Below are positions 24,301 through 35,810 of a stretch of 64,000 nt of DNA, piece by piece (the stretch's first letter is position 1; every line of letters starts with the position of its first letter). The DNA comes from Terebella lapidaria (Eukaryota; Annelida; Polychaeta; Terebellida; Terebellidae): the NCBI GenBank assembly GCA_949152475.1, contig OX424568.1, positions 19,257,667 through 19,321,666 of the forward strand, given 5' to 3'. Under the pieces are notes generated by a model that was not told the DNA's origin, did no database searches, and saw only the letters and a list, made by a program, of their open reading frames with translations. A program made the translations under genes and the position numbers.

Positions 24301-27300
24301 AACAGCTGCAAGGCAATTTCAATATCGACTGGAGCTCTTGTTCAGAGATGTTCTGAAGTCAAATGCTCGTCCGATTGGGGAACTGGTACACTATGTTATC
24401 AGGATTGAATTTCAAGCCCGTGGTTCTCCTCATGCTCACACGTTACTGTGGATTAAAGATGCCCCTAAGATTGACATTGATTCCGATGAAAAAATGTGTG
24501 ACTTCATCGACAGGTATATACAATGTGAACTACCAGATGATGATGAAGAACTTGCCGAGTTAGTAAAAAAGGTGCAAAGTCACCGTCATTCGTCTTACTG
24601 CAAAAAGAAAGGTTCTTGTCGCTTTGGTTTTCCCAAACCTCCAAGTGCAAAGACCATAATTGCCAGAGAACCAGAAAGTGGTGAGACTTGTAACCAGAAG
24701 AAAGATTCCGCAAGAGACATCCTAGAACCAGTTCAAGCATTGATGAACGAAACCGACTATGATGACAATACCTCGTTACGAGATCTCTGTGAGAAGGCAG
24801 GAATTACGGAAGAGCAATACATGACGGCATTGGGGGTGTCCCAAAAGGGTGCAAACGTAGTTTTGATGAGGAATCCAAACGAACAGAATATAAATCCATA
24901 TAACCGAACACTGATGAAAGCGTGGAAGGCAAATCTTGATATCCAAATGATCTTAGATCCATGGGCATGTGTTGCTTACATTGCAAACTATCTGACGAAG
25001 GACGAAACTGGAATGGGCGAATTATTGAAGCAGGCTTGCAGAGAGTACCAAGATAAGGATGTGCAAACTATGCTCAGACATGTAGGTTCAACATTTTTGA
25101 ATCGTAGAGAACTTAGCGCTCAAGAAGCTGCGTATAGGATACTATCAATGCCCTTGAAAAAATTGAGTCGGAAAGTTGTTTTCGTCAGCACAGATCCTGA
25201 AAATCAAAGAGTAGCGGTGCTAAAGACTAAAGAACAATTGAAAGATGCAGAGGATTGTGAGGAGGATGTCTTCCAAAGTAACGTCATAGACAGATATATT
25301 CGGAGACCTGACACGTTGGAGAATATGTGTTTAGCCGAATTTGCCGCAAACTATGCTGTGAGTTACAATGAGAATACAGAGAAAGATGACAGTGTTCCTC
25401 TTGTACTGCAAGCTGATGATGATGAGACTGAGAATGTTAGAAGAACGAATTACCCAGACAAAATAACATTGAAAGATGGGAGTAAAGTCATGCATAAAAG
25501 AAAACAAGAGGCTGTTATAAGATTCAGGAAAGTTAACAAAGATAAGGAGCCATCGGTATATTTCCGTTCGAAGTTGATGTTGTATGCCCCATGGAGAGTT
25601 GAGGACCGAGATTTACTGGGTGATTTTGACACTTACGCTGACCACTATCACAATGTACTTGAAACTGTCCTTGCAAATGAAAGGTTGTATTCTTCAGATG
25701 TTGCTGACATAGAGCAAGCCATGGAAGATAACGAGCTCAATGGTATACCTGAGCATATATGGGCTAACTTAGCTCCTGGCAATGAACATGTTGAAAGGCA
25801 GGATAGGAATGAACCCGTTGAGGTCAATATTGATATAGAGGATGAAGATTTGGCAGCAAATGCGGCGTTGTTTGAAAATCCAACATGCCCGCCAACATCT
25901 GATGTAGCACTCCGTTATGATAAAGAGAAAAATCATAAAGACTTGTCACCAAAGGAAATTAGAAGTATGATGCGCAGTCTGAATGCGAAACAGAAAGAAG
26001 TTGTCATGTACCACAGAAACTGGTGCAAAGAAGCAATTGTAGCGATGCGAGCGGGAAAGAACATGAAACCATATAGACTGTTCCTGAGTGGACCTGGTGG
26101 TGTTGGTAAAAGTCATGTCATCAAACTCATACATGCAGAAACAAGGAGGTTATTGCGCTTAACACGAAAAGTAAAGCCGACAGACATAACAATATTGCTA
26201 TTAGCACCAACAGGTGTTGCAGCATTTAGTATAGATGGCATGACAGTTCATTCAGCACTACTTTTGAGAACATCTAAATATGGAAACAACACCGACAGTC
26301 TGAATTTTGAAAAGCTCAACACCCTTCGTGCTAATCTAGAGAACGTGCGAGTGATTGTCATTGATGAAATATCCATGGTTGGTTCGGACATGTTACTGAA
26401 CATCCATAAAAGACTCTGTGAAATTACAGGTAACACGGGCGACGATGTACTGTTTGGTAACCTATGTGTACTCGCAGTTGGGGATCTGTACCAATTACCA
26501 CCAGTACGTCAGTCACATATTTACAGTCCGTACAAAACTGCATTAGCTAACTTGAGTGGATCGCTCTGGAAAGATCATTTTATGTTGCATGAACTAGATG
26601 AAGTGATGAGACAACGTGGAGACGTTGCATTTGCAGAACTATTGTGTAGAGTAAGGACTGGGGACTTCACAGAAGAGGACATAGCTTTGTTGCAATCTAG
26701 AAGCATTGAAGAAACCGATCCGAATTATCCGTTTGATGCTCTGCATGTTTTTGCTTATAATGCTGACGTTGATGAATGGAACATGAGGCAATTGGAAAAA
26801 TGTGCTCCTGACGTAACTGATCGCGTATCAATTCCAGCTATAGATGACGGGAAAGACAGCACAGGTCTCATCGATTTAAGAAATGTTTGCACTCGACAAA
26901 AAAGGTCAGAAACAGCAGGCCTACACACTGTGCTTGAATTGGCTGTTGGTGCACGAGTGATGCTTCTGTACAACATCAACGTGTCTGATGGACTTGTGAA
27001 TGGTGTCATTGGTACAGTTACAGCCATGAAAGAAAACAGCTCTGGCAATATTGTTATCATTTTCGTCGAGTTTGACAACAAAGACGTCGGGAAACAGGCT
27101 ATTGCTAAAAGTCAGTGGAAAGATGAATTTCCAGATGCAGTACCTATCAAACGCCACGAGGGTATGTACGATAAAGTTGGGCGCAAAAGTACGCAAGTGG
27201 CTCGCTTACAGTTTCCGTTGACATTGTCATGGGCCGTTACCATTCACAAGTGTCAAGGACTCACATTAGAAAAAATTGTTGTTAGTATGAAAGGGGCTAA

Positions 27301-28165
27301 AAAATTCGGTCATGGACAAGCATACGTTGCCTTCAGCAGGGTGAAAAATGTACAAAACTTGTACATCACGGATTTTGATCCTGTCGGTATTCGTGTCAAT
27401 AAAAAAGTAATGCCAGTGATGGATGAGATGCGGGGCAAAGTGTTACCACCTCTGTCTAGCCCACATTTAGAGCAATCCGATAAATCAAGCTGGCTCACAA
27501 TTGGTCATTTGAATATTCGATACTTTTCTGAAAAAATCAAGGATCTTTGTGAGACGGGACAAAATCTATATTCACACGTGGATATTATGTGTTTTACAGA
27601 AACTTACCTGTCAGATAAGGATAATATTGAACAATTCCTTGAACAGTACAACTACAACGCATCCAGTAGAAATGTGAAAGGTGATCGTCATGGCAGAGGT
27701 GAACATGGCATTTTGATATGTACTGCTAAATGGATAAACACGGAGGAACTCCTGCACAAAGTTGAAGGATTGGAGTCCCATGTAATACTGGTAACAAACC
27801 TGAATGTTCGTTTCATTATTGTGGTCGTGTACAAAACTCCATCGACACCAATGATGACGTTTGTACAGCTGCTAGAATCTCTCATACAGATGCTTCCACC
27901 CAGTGTTCCAACTGTGGTTATCGGAGATTTCAATGATAACTTGCTGGACCAAGATGACTCCTTATTAGTCTGCATGATAAATAATCATGGGTTTGATCAA
28001 TTAGTTGATAAACCAACCACAGACATGGGAACAATTCTTGATCATATATATTTCAACAAGAAGCCACAAGGACCTGAAGAACAACTACTCGTTGATGTTT
28101 GTGACATTTACTACTCTGATCATGATGCTGTGTTTTTGACTACAAACATGATATCCCGAGGATGA
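21398..28165 (+). CDS. Helentron Rep/helicase with OTU and endonuclease domains
   Basis: 2255 codons, uninterrupted, first ATG at 21398. It drives rolling-circle-type transposition. In order: Lys/Glu-rich 23-residue repeats (residues about 30-235); paired CxxC zinc motifs (CCSCHRL, CKTCHYS); an OTU cysteine-protease domain (PDDGNCMFS, catalytic Cys about 545, SHYVIF near its end); Helitron-like N domain and Rep with HUH (SPHAHTLLW, His 1012 and 1014) and two tyrosines (YIANYLTK, Tyr 1194 and 1198); PIF1-like helicase (Walker A GPGGVGKS 1565-1572, Walker B VIVIDEIS, HKCQGLTLEK, YVAFSR); and a C-terminal apurinic-type endonuclease (IGHLNIR, CFTETYLS, VIGDFND, SDHDAV) from about 2033 to the end. 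Rep/helicase plus endonuclease is the hallmark of Helentrons. All key residues I could check are present, so it may be an autonomous copy. Confidence 0.93.
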   Translation: MGHSKKKSAAQKRKANKERMQTKRALETTAERNKRLEKVRNAVSLKRKNESASEHNERAAKVKKMVSYKRRNETPVEHKNRIAKVKQTVTTKRKNETEKEHERRIAEVKQTVSTRRKNETEQEHKRRIAKVKQTVTTKRKNETEKEHERRIAKVKQTVSTRRKNETGEEHKRRIAEVKQTVTTRRKNETEEEHKRRIDKMKQTATTRRGNETEEEHTKRVANVKQTVSTKRKNESPQSKTARKSKVKVGMRTLRSKKKLVIPSESTVVNSFLEKVKDACNYVCCSCHRLMYRITVVRLVDTQYLKTPEQILSDVLSHRLKSIDGKEWICKTCHYSLKRGKMPAQSKANKLTLTELPPELKNLNSLELRLICKRIPFMKLVGLPRGRQHGIHGPAVNVPSKVDTVCTLFPRLPSESQLIPLKFKRKRKYKSHYMYDYIDPQRVLRALKRLKTDNDHYRDIQVNDDWENDARRDNLEMWNAMTAKDHDAGQEQSLPETTKPLNSALSSLNVNGEQSISKMVTSNENITEIAENRQMEIINVPDDGNCMFSSVCHQLKRIGLADMTQKNLRVVMAKFMSEHPEWYRDFVCARVPVDNSCSTENADTEQPNEYDHAIEKISDAQSRTEIRWITYLDGLECDQWGEHICLQAIADYFSVEIKIHQTGYDEPTIVQSRNVASNWFDLGLIGQSHYVIFVPSNVIELETLMDAEKQKTSKSNEVEPESSEDEESDAEMFENDELAFENAIASRGLPFETSLISDSAEYENSTLNIAPAENEKPIPLLSDPHFEELSNPDKYPDGRNALTTDRDVSITPRKFFNQRLLDRDGRFSQSVEYLLSAQYAVENKQIHGDINHFIYRRCSGKEFQGQRLNAGLIKNSSKMNDMLKADVAYKILKNVRGTPGYFQSLLYDVLAMIRQFGLPTFFLTLSCADMQWPDIIQTIARQYNTILTDEDVANLSYKEKCEWLRRNPVTAARQFQYRLELLFRDVLKSNARPIGELVHYVIRIEFQARGSPHAHTLLWIKDAPKIDIDSDEKMCDFIDRYIQCELPDDDEELAELVKKVQSHRHSSYCKKKGSCRFGFPKPPSAKTIIAREPESGETCNQKKDSARDILEPVQALMNETDYDDNTSLRDLCEKAGITEEQYMTALGVSQKGANVVLMRNPNEQNINPYNRTLMKAWKANLDIQMILDPWACVAYIANYLTKDETGMGELLKQACREYQDKDVQTMLRHVGSTFLNRRELSAQEAAYRILSMPLKKLSRKVVFVSTDPENQRVAVLKTKEQLKDAEDCEEDVFQSNVIDRYIRRPDTLENMCLAEFAANYAVSYNENTEKDDSVPLVLQADDDETENVRRTNYPDKITLKDGSKVMHKRKQEAVIRFRKVNKDKEPSVYFRSKLMLYAPWRVEDRDLLGDFDTYADHYHNVLETVLANERLYSSDVADIEQAMEDNELNGIPEHIWANLAPGNEHVERQDRNEPVEVNIDIEDEDLAANAALFENPTCPPTSDVALRYDKEKNHKDLSPKEIRSMMRSLNAKQKEVVMYHRNWCKEAIVAMRAGKNMKPYRLFLSGPGGVGKSHVIKLIHAETRRLLRLTRKVKPTDITILLLAPTGVAAFSIDGMTVHSALLLRTSKYGNNTDSLNFEKLNTLRANLENVRVIVIDEISMVGSDMLLNIHKRLCEITGNTGDDVLFGNLCVLAVGDLYQLPPVRQSHIYSPYKTALANLSGSLWKDHFMLHELDEVMRQRGDVAFAELLCRVRTGDFTEEDIALLQSRSIEETDPNYPFDALHVFAYNADVDEWNMRQLEKCAPDVTDRVSIPAIDDGKDSTGLIDLRNVCTRQKRSETAGLHTVLELAVGARVMLLYNINVSDGLVNGVIGTVTAMKENSSGNIVIIFVEFDNKDVGKQAIAKSQWKDEFPDAVPIKRHEGMYDKVGRKSTQVARLQFPLTLSWAVTIHKCQGLTLEKIVVSMKGAKKFGHGQAYVAFSRVKNVQNLYITDFDPVGIRVNKKVMPVMDEMRGKVLPPLSSPHLEQSDKSSWLTIGHLNIRYFSEKIKDLCETGQNLYSHVDIMCFTETYLSDKDNIEQFLEQYNYNASSRNVKGDRHGRGEHGILICTAKWINTEELLHKVEGLESHVILVTNLNVRFIIVVVYKTPSTPMMTFVQLLESLIQMLPPSVPTVVIGDFNDNLLDQDDSLLVCMINNHGFDQLVDKPTTDMGTILDHIYFNKKPQGPEEQLLVDVCDIYYSDHDAVFLTTNMISRG
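21480..22110 (+). repeat. 69-bp in-frame tandem repeats in the Helentron N-terminus
   Basis: About nine imperfect 69-bp units encode a 23-residue motif approximating KNETEEEHKRRIAKVKQTV plus TTRR. Charged and alanine-poor, probably an extended helix or coiled coil. Alternate units differ consistently (TVTTKRK versus TVSTRRK), suggesting that a two-unit block was itself duplicated. Confidence 0.85.
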
Positions 28166-28239
28166 ATAACCTCTAAAAAAAAGTTTCGAATCCAAAATCA
28201 AATGCAAGAGAAAAAAGCGAAAAATAAGCAACCAAGATA

Positions 28240-28474
28240 CAGCAACATACTGTAAAACGACTAATTTTGGCAGCTATTAAATTTGGCGGTTGTGAGCCCC
28301 ACATTATTTGGTGGAGATTTAATTTAGGGGTTTGAGTACCACATATATATCTTGAAATATATCTTGAAATGTATCTTCATTTGGCGGACGATTCAATTTG
28401 GCGGTTTTTCCCCTACCACCAAATACGCCAAATAAATCGTCCACCAAAATTAGTCGTTTTACAGTATGTTGCTG
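28240..28474. mobile_element. MITE with 31-bp perfect inverted repeats
   Basis: 235 bp. The arms 28240-28270 and 28444-28474 are exact reverse complements, starting CAGCAACATACTG. TA flanks both ends (28238-28239, 28475-28476). The interior has repeated TTTGGCGG words in both orientations, giving more internal inverted symmetry. A TA duplication fits a Tc1/mariner-type non-autonomous element. It begins 75 bp after the Helentron stop codon. Confidence 0.88.
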
Positions 28475-31139
28475 TATATGTACAGTATTTTAATAGATCA
28501 GTTGGCAAAACATCTGACCACCTCTTTCCCATCCCTTCCCCGCCCCGCCCCTCCCCTCCCTGCTCCCGCATCGCACTGAAGGGCATTGTTGGCCCTTTTC
28601 CATTCAGAGCTAGTATATTTATACTGTTTTCCACGTACTGGTATTGTGTTAGTTTGTATGTTACAAGTGCATGCGTTTAAATGCATGGCTTAAGTTGAGC
28701 GCAATTCAGCGTGATCAGCATAACGTGAATTTTACCTTGCATTTATTCATTCATCTGTGTTTGTATGCATGCATTTTCGAGTGGAATACATATGTGGAAG
28801 TATCAGTAATACTTGATGTTTAGGCATTTGTTACAGCACATTCTATCAGTATTATATACATATAGGCCTAAACATACGGTTCTGATGTCAACACATTTTT
28901 AATTTTTTTTAAATTCAGAATCTTCAATGAAAAATTCATTTTTAATTCTGTTGATGGAACACCCAAGGTCACCCAAAGTCACTTGTTTGTATTTATATAT
29001 GTATGTTTGTGTGAATGTTGGTCACAATATTACATCTGTTGAAATGTTGATGTATGGAACCAATACCATGTCAAATATAATATGTGTCTATGTATATACA
29101 TATAGAAAATAGATAAAATTGATAATTCATAGATAATTTCATTACGGTACTTATTGTATACGACCACATCTGTGATGAACATGTCCAGTGACATATCGAT
29201 TTTACCATGTATTTGTGTCCCTCGATTTCATGGTGTACCTACTGTACTTATCATATTCGGACAAATATTTAATATACTAGAATCTTCAATATATTTGTGC
29301 ATGAAATCATGCCTTAATACAATTCCACTCATGAATGAAAGTTATATATTCATGCATACAATTTAGCTATTTATTCTAAGATGTGAGAAAAACTGCATCT
29401 GCCTGATATATCTGAATGGACTTTACTTTATCATTTGTTTATACTAGTATATTTTGTGATGTGTGCTTACATGTGTTTACAAATTATGTATGGAAATGTT
29501 CTAATTATATAATTTGTGTATATCCATATCTGTATTGTGTTGACAGATACAGAATTGAACAAGTGATTTTTTTGTTTCATTTCAATAACGCTATCCAATA
29601 TTCGGAATGAAATATGAATTTCTTTATTTGTCTCTACGACTCGAACTTCATGAATTTATGTGATAGTGCTACGTTGTATCTGGTGTTCCATGGTCTGTCA
29701 TTCATATATTTTGAAAAGGTATATGATTGTGTGTAAACTCGTCAGCCTAGTTGTTTTTACTCTTCATATAACCAACCAGATGGATGTCATATGGACTTAG
29801 ATCATATATTTAGGATAGTGTACTGACTTATTTGTATTTTATTAATAATGCTCCACTCGTGCTTGTAACGTACATGTATGTCATCATTTACTTCTCATTC
29901 CACATCAACACAATCTCTGTACCATGTTAATATTTCCTCTCCAAGCGTGGCAATGAACTGTTCACAAGGGACCATTTGTTAGTAGTATTCTAATCATTTC
30001 GTTCTTCCATCGTATCCATCCAGTGATATCTGAACTGGCATTGACTTCTCGCAGCTAATAACTCGTCGAAATATATCCACATGTAAATATATTCCTCTTC
30101 AATCTTGCCTCTGGCGCGGCATTAACTTGCCCGTAAGCAACCAATCCATTCATCACCCATTTCATTTTTGTTCTGCCTCTGGCGTGGCATTAATTTGCCC
30201 GTAAGCAAACCTTTATCCATCAGACATGACAAGTGCCCACTTCCAAGCTGTATCTCCTTTTATTTGACCATCACCATCAAGACGAAACTATGGTGCATGA
30301 ACTTACTTAATTTCATTGACATTTTCCTATTGTATTGTATTCATTGCCACGCCTTATTTCAACAACCCCCTTTATATACTTTTCATGGAAAACGCTATTA
30401 CTTCATGTTATTTGGCATGAGAATGAAATAATCGGTGATCAGAATTGTAATCATTGTACACGTCACTGCCAGTGATGTATTCACATCCTATATCTGATGT
30501 GAATGAATATCTCATCATTGCTCCTATACTATTACTTTCATATAAATCATATTTTATACCTTTACCTTCTGTCATTAATTTGAATCTCTGAGTTATATTT
30601 ATTTGATATGGTAGAATTTGTATATGCTATTTCACTATAATCTGGCATTCGGTGACATGTCATTGCACTATATACAGTCCACAATAAAGCCAAGATCTTG
30701 TCGAAAATTTCGTTCGTGAATTCTTCCTGTCAGTCAATGAGCACTCGTTGACTGACACTATTGTGCTTCAGGAAAAAGGAGACTGGGGAAGTTATTAGAG
30801 AGTTAGTAAGGAATCAATTCCATATAGCTTAATTTTGCATAGCTTATTTCAAAGTAAACAATATTTCAATGTGACATTGGGTAGCGCTATTCAAATCTAA
30901 AATGTGTTGCATATTTTAAGACGCTTATATTATGACACCACTTATATTATGGTAATTTTTAGTCTTTGGCCCAATAAACTATAGGGCCTGTAAGTCACGT
31001 GATGGCATGGTGTGATTTCCGATGGCAAACAAACCTACACCTTTTGTTTAATATGAGTAGAACTCCATCCACAACTCAAATTACTCAGGTAAGACAAAAG
31101 TTATATTTGCCACCAAAATCACACCGTAACGGCACGTGG
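28475..31139. other. Non-coding stretch
   Basis: AT-rich, with no convincing gene. It has a C-rich run (about 28520-28570), a ~66-bp tandem duplication (30109-30214), and a 9-bp-arm hairpin GTCAGTCAA...TTGACTGAC (about 30730-30760). The Helentron 3' terminus is probably somewhere here but I cannot place it. Confidence 0.5.
30109..30214. repeat. ~66-bp tandem duplication
   Basis: GCCTCTGGCGCGGCATTAAC-TTGCCCGTAAGCAA occurs at about 30109 and again at about 30175 with few changes. Confidence 0.8.
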
Positions 31140-32060
31140 CTTACAGGCCCTATTTGCATGGCGTTACGTCCATCCTCCTTCGTCAAGGTACATTTCAGGT
31201 TTAAAGTTTACAGTCAAATCTCTGAAATTTTGCAAGAAAATATCAAATATATTTCAGAGGGAGGTGTTTTCAGGTTACATGACCTATATATGGTCCAATA
31301 AACTATTGGTATGGTGTTAGCCATTTTGTCTTGTGGCCTCTAAAATTAGATTGAAGATCAAACTCATGTCACGAGAATATTACGCATATATCAAATCCTA
31401 TATGTCCACAATTGATTACTAATCACTAATCTCAATATTAAGCTAGGTATTAGTAATAATGTGTCCCATTATAAAGAAACTTATGCCTGTCACAAAGGTT
31501 CTTAAGGGGGATCTTGACAAACGAGGGCCCGTTTTGATCTTTCAAGGTCATTGAAGCTCAAATCCAAGGTCAATACCGAGACCACACTATATGAACTTCT
31601 ATTTGAGTGTGCCAATATTCAAGCACTATCTCCCAAAAAATTTCCAATTCGGAGATATTTGGTTGTTGTTGATTGGATATCACTCAAAACGAATAGTGAA
31701 ACGACATTTTTCTTTCCACTCATCAACAAATTAAGAATGCCCCCCGCACAACGATTGGCGATTCAACGGTGATAAAACTTATATACGTTTACAAAAGTAC
31801 ACAAGAGGAATCTTTTTCAACAAATCTCCAAACTGATCAGACATTTTTTGAGAACAGCCGTCCAAGTTCAACGTTTGAGCGTTTTTCAACGAAAACGGCC
31901 ACCATTTTGAGAAAAAATAAAAAATTAAGAAATACCTCCTCCTTGAATTAATTTGAGGTATCTTTTCCAGAAAGAGACATTTTTTGCAGAAAGATTGGAC
32001 CGTAAACTTTAAAAAAAAATGTGGACGGACTGACGGACGCAACTCGACTACCATTCAGAA
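31140..32060 (-). repeat. Family R repeat, copy 4 (mostly inverted)
   Basis: 31500-32060 is the reverse complement of the R block (AAAATGGTGGCCGTTTTCG and the AGGTATTTCTTAATTTTT region). 31140-31260 carries the R head (GGCGTTACGTCCATCC) in plus orientation. The mixture suggests a rearranged or folded copy. Confidence 0.65.
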
Positions 32061-32064
32061 GAGG

Positions 32065-32830
32065 TATGACAATGACACATGTATGTCAATTTTATGATTG
32101 ACCTTGAACTTGGTCGAGGAAATGAGGTCACATGAGCAGAACTTCAAGTCAAACTTTCAAACTAAATGAAACCTATCAAGTAGTATATCAAATGGAAGGT
32201 CTTGGTCCCTTGATACATACTATTCCATCAGTTTTGAACTGTGACGTATATTGACGTCACAGTGACGTCATGAGGGTCAATTTTTGAAATTTCAATAGGC
32301 CATAGTATCCAAAATTCTTGTTCAATTCTGATGGAATGATCCGAGCATAATCCATAGCTCAATGGTCAGGCAACGCATAATTTCTGTGACCCAAGGTCAA
32401 AGTCAAAGTCGCACTAAGCGTGAAAATCTCAAAAGTGGCTGTAGATTCGATTCTATTTGACATAAAAAAAATCAGACTTGGTACATTGGATAGCTACTCA
32501 GAAGGTTCATCATGTGTGACCATGGATCTTGACCTCTGATCTTGAGATTTTGAGCACCACTCAAGATGGTGCATTGATCTTCGTACTTGACGTCATTGTG
32601 ACGTCAAATATGATTTCTTTCAAATTGAAATTCTGCCTCTTACATGTCAGATATACAGTTGGAATATTTCTTGTCATGTCTATGCCTAAATAGCATGTTG
32701 TTTAATATAACCTGCGAAATTTCAGGGTCATATCTCAAAGGTCAAGGTCAGAATCAGTTCAGTAAACATTTCGTCAAGCTTACGACCTATGGTCGCTGGT
32801 TTTCTTGTCAGACCATTGAAGCTTACATCT
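32065..32830. repeat. AGGTCA/TGACGTCA-rich repeat
   Basis: Non-coding, with recurrent AAGGTCAAGGTCA words and paired TGACGTCA octamers (TTGACGTCACAGTGACGTCA near 32251; another near 32592). Similar in style to 33655-34830. Probably two members of one dispersed family. Confidence 0.6.
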
Positions 32831-33654
32831 AATCACAGACCATCGCATATTATGTATGAAGAATAACAATCAATCCTACAACAGCTGATCCACTGACTCT
32901 GATCTATTTATATTAGCCGCTCGCGCAATCTCAACTGAATGGGATGGGGTTATGCAAGAACTTTTTTTGTAGAATATAATTGTGTAGAATATGGGAACTG
33001 TGTACATAATGTGATTTGCATACAATGAATCCAATGGAATGTTGTTACCGTTGTCATGTTAAGACACAAAGTGATCAAAGTGATTGTAGTCACACCACAC
33101 ACGATATTGCTGTCTTGTGAGGGAATATTTCATGAATAATGCATGTATCCTGGGCTATATGGGTATCCACCAAGACGAACGGGATAGGATAACTGCATGT
33201 ATTTTACCATACCTTATGGGCGCCGAGGTTGTGATGCAAATGTGGATAAAAACAATAAAATGTGCAAACCTGGCAAAAACATTGTTATACCTGACTTGTG
33301 TACAAGAATGATGTTGTCCACATTTGAACCCAAACCTTAATCGTAACTTCATGTAATATTGCAAAAACACATATGCCATTGGGAGGTACTTCATGACGGG
33401 GAGTGTCCTAGGAAAGATTGGATTATGGATTATTCACAGGTTAACTAGGGTTGACATCGCAGAAGGGGAAATGACGAATCTTCCTTGGACATCATTACTT
33501 TTCGGCAAGTATGTTGATCGGTTTGTGGATGTGTTTATGTGTTTGTGGATGTGTTTGTGTGTTTGTTCGCACTCTAGCGTCCACAGTTCTTGATTAAAAG
33601 CTTCCAAAATTCGTGTGCAGAATCTGTAGTATACCGGCCAGAAAACGTCCTATT

Positions 33655-34830
33655 TTGGTGTGTCTAGGTCAAAGGTCAAGGTCAAGGTCAAGCCAAACGT
33701 TGAAAACACATAAGTGGCCATAACTTCGGTTCTAATGGTCCTAGAGACTTCAAATTAAGTTCATATTGTAGATAAACTCGAGTTCTATCTTCTGTGACCT
33801 TGACCTTTGACCTTGAGAAGTTCGCCTGAGGTCGAATATTTGACCTTGGAGGTCACCTCCTCCGATTTTCAATCTGATGCTTGGAAACGATGTGGGACCG
33901 GTCCCTCATGCTCAATGTCAATTTTTAGCTCGATCGGTCAATCCGTTATGACGTAATTGACGTTTCTATAGCAACGAAATCGGCCCCATTATAAGCGAAA
34001 TTGCATGTTTCAAGCTGTCGATGCTGATAAAAGCGTCAATAATGTGCGTAAAAAGCTGATAATACACCAGTTTATAGTCACGGATAAGTTCTTTTGTTCC
34101 AGAAAATTTCAAGGTCAAAGGTCGAAAGTCAAGGTCAATATTGACCTGCAAGTGAAAACCATGTGGGTCACTATATCTCAGGAAGTAAGCAAGATAGAGA
34201 CACGAAAGTAAATCCAGAGTATTGCACTCACTTAGCCTAACAACTTCTGCATTTACACCTAAGGCTTATGACCGATAGCCTTTGCAAGCGCCTGAGGTCG
34301 AAGTTGACCTCAAAAATGACATTGACCTTGACCTTTTGCAAAAATATCGAGTAGTAGCTCGTTTGAAAGGTCTTGGAGAGTACTTTCCAAATATGTTGTC
34401 ATTTTCAGAATCGGACGTCAATTGACGTCATAATGACGTCAAACGTGATTTCAGACTGACATTTTGGCCTTTTGAGTGTCAGATGTGCAAAGTTATAACA
34501 TTAACTGCATATTTAGCATATGCAATCGATGTGGAGTCGTCCTGTGATGGTCTCTGTCAATTTTTAGCACAATTGATATATCCGTTTTGACGTAATTGAC
34601 GTTTTTGTGGCAACAAATCGGTAAAATTTCAAAGGAAACTCATCATTCGAAGATATTATGATCTTGTCTGGTTATAATATAACATATATAAACACGATTA
34701 TATCATGCATATTTAAAAACTCCATTCACAGTAAGTTAGCAGTATAGAATTGACGACAAATGACGTCATAATTGCATACTTAGTCCGGCAAGTGTGTGGC
34801 CTATGGCCTCTCGTTATATTATAGTTCTTT
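33655..34830. repeat. AGGTCA/TGACGTCA-rich repeat, second copy
   Basis: Holds AGGTCAAAGGTCAAGGTCA at about 33667, inverse forms near 33797, further copies near 34111, and TTGACGTCATAATGACGTCA near 34422. It also contains CCGTTTTGACGTAATTGACG twice (33945 and 34581), i.e. an internal duplication. No coding signal. Confidence 0.65.
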
Positions 34831-35219
34831 TTCACATTCTCGCGTGCAATTTTTGGTTTTGCGATTGAAAAATTATGAACTACCAATATACAACGGCATT
34901 CTGGTGTAATTACTTTCTCATTACATCCGTATTACGAACGTGTTCCAGACATGAGGGTCACCCATAATTGCTTTGTGAACGCTCTACGAGTGCGAGTTTT
35001 CGCTGAGTGATGATGAAATTGCACAGACTCGATGAGAAAGACAGTCACACGAAATTCAGAATTATTGAAAAAAATATATTACGACCATTAAAATCTCCAC
35101 TGTGGCATCTTCTATCACCCCAATAACATGAACTATGAAAGCAAATGGCACTGGATTCTTGCTCAGAGTAGGGGACTGATGTTTTGGTGAAAACAATATT
35201 ACCGAACAAAGGACGTTAT

Positions 35220-35440
35220 TTTTACTAGTTGAGTATATTATTGACCACAATAAAAATAGTCAAGACAAGAAACATTTATCGTTGAGCTCAACAAAATTCT
35301 GTCCAGATTTAATGGCCGTAGCCGAATAATTTAACTTTAGTTTTACTAGTTAAGTCTATTATTGACCACAATATAATTAGTTAAGACAAGAAACATCTAA
35401 TATTGGGCTCAACAAGGTAAAGGTTCTGTCCAGTAGAGAT
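35220..35440. repeat. ~118-bp imperfect tandem duplication
   Basis: TTTACTAGTTGAGTATATTA... (from about 35221) recurs as TTTACTAGTTAAGTCTATTA... (from about 35341), each followed by AGACAAGAAACAT and CTCAACAA. A weaker third copy may lie at about 35640-35730. Confidence 0.7.
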
Positions 35441-35810
35441 TTCATGGCTGTACCCATAACGTTGAGGGATTGGGCAAGGTTTCATAATCCACTCCTGTGA
35501 CAAGCTTCTATGTAAACTATTTGGCAAGAAATAATAAGTTGATGAAATGTATGTATCAACCTATTACCGCTCAAAACACGATTTTGATAATGCCAACAAA
35601 AAACACTTTCGAAATATAATATATAAGTTGTTATGAGCGTTATTGTAGGGAATAAAAATAGTTCAGGTCTGGAACATCATTACTGATATCGATGAAACAA
35701 ATTGACCTGGCAGTAATGATATTTTGTCTGAATTAACATATTTTGGGCAACATGGATGATAGGGCCCGAGAGGGATACACCCACGTGGTCGTTAGCAACC
35801 GAATTGTCCA

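Noticed and set aside
30730-30760. Hairpin as the Helentron 3' end
   Set aside because: A 9-bp stem is present but lacks a matching end motif or a second copy to define a boundary.
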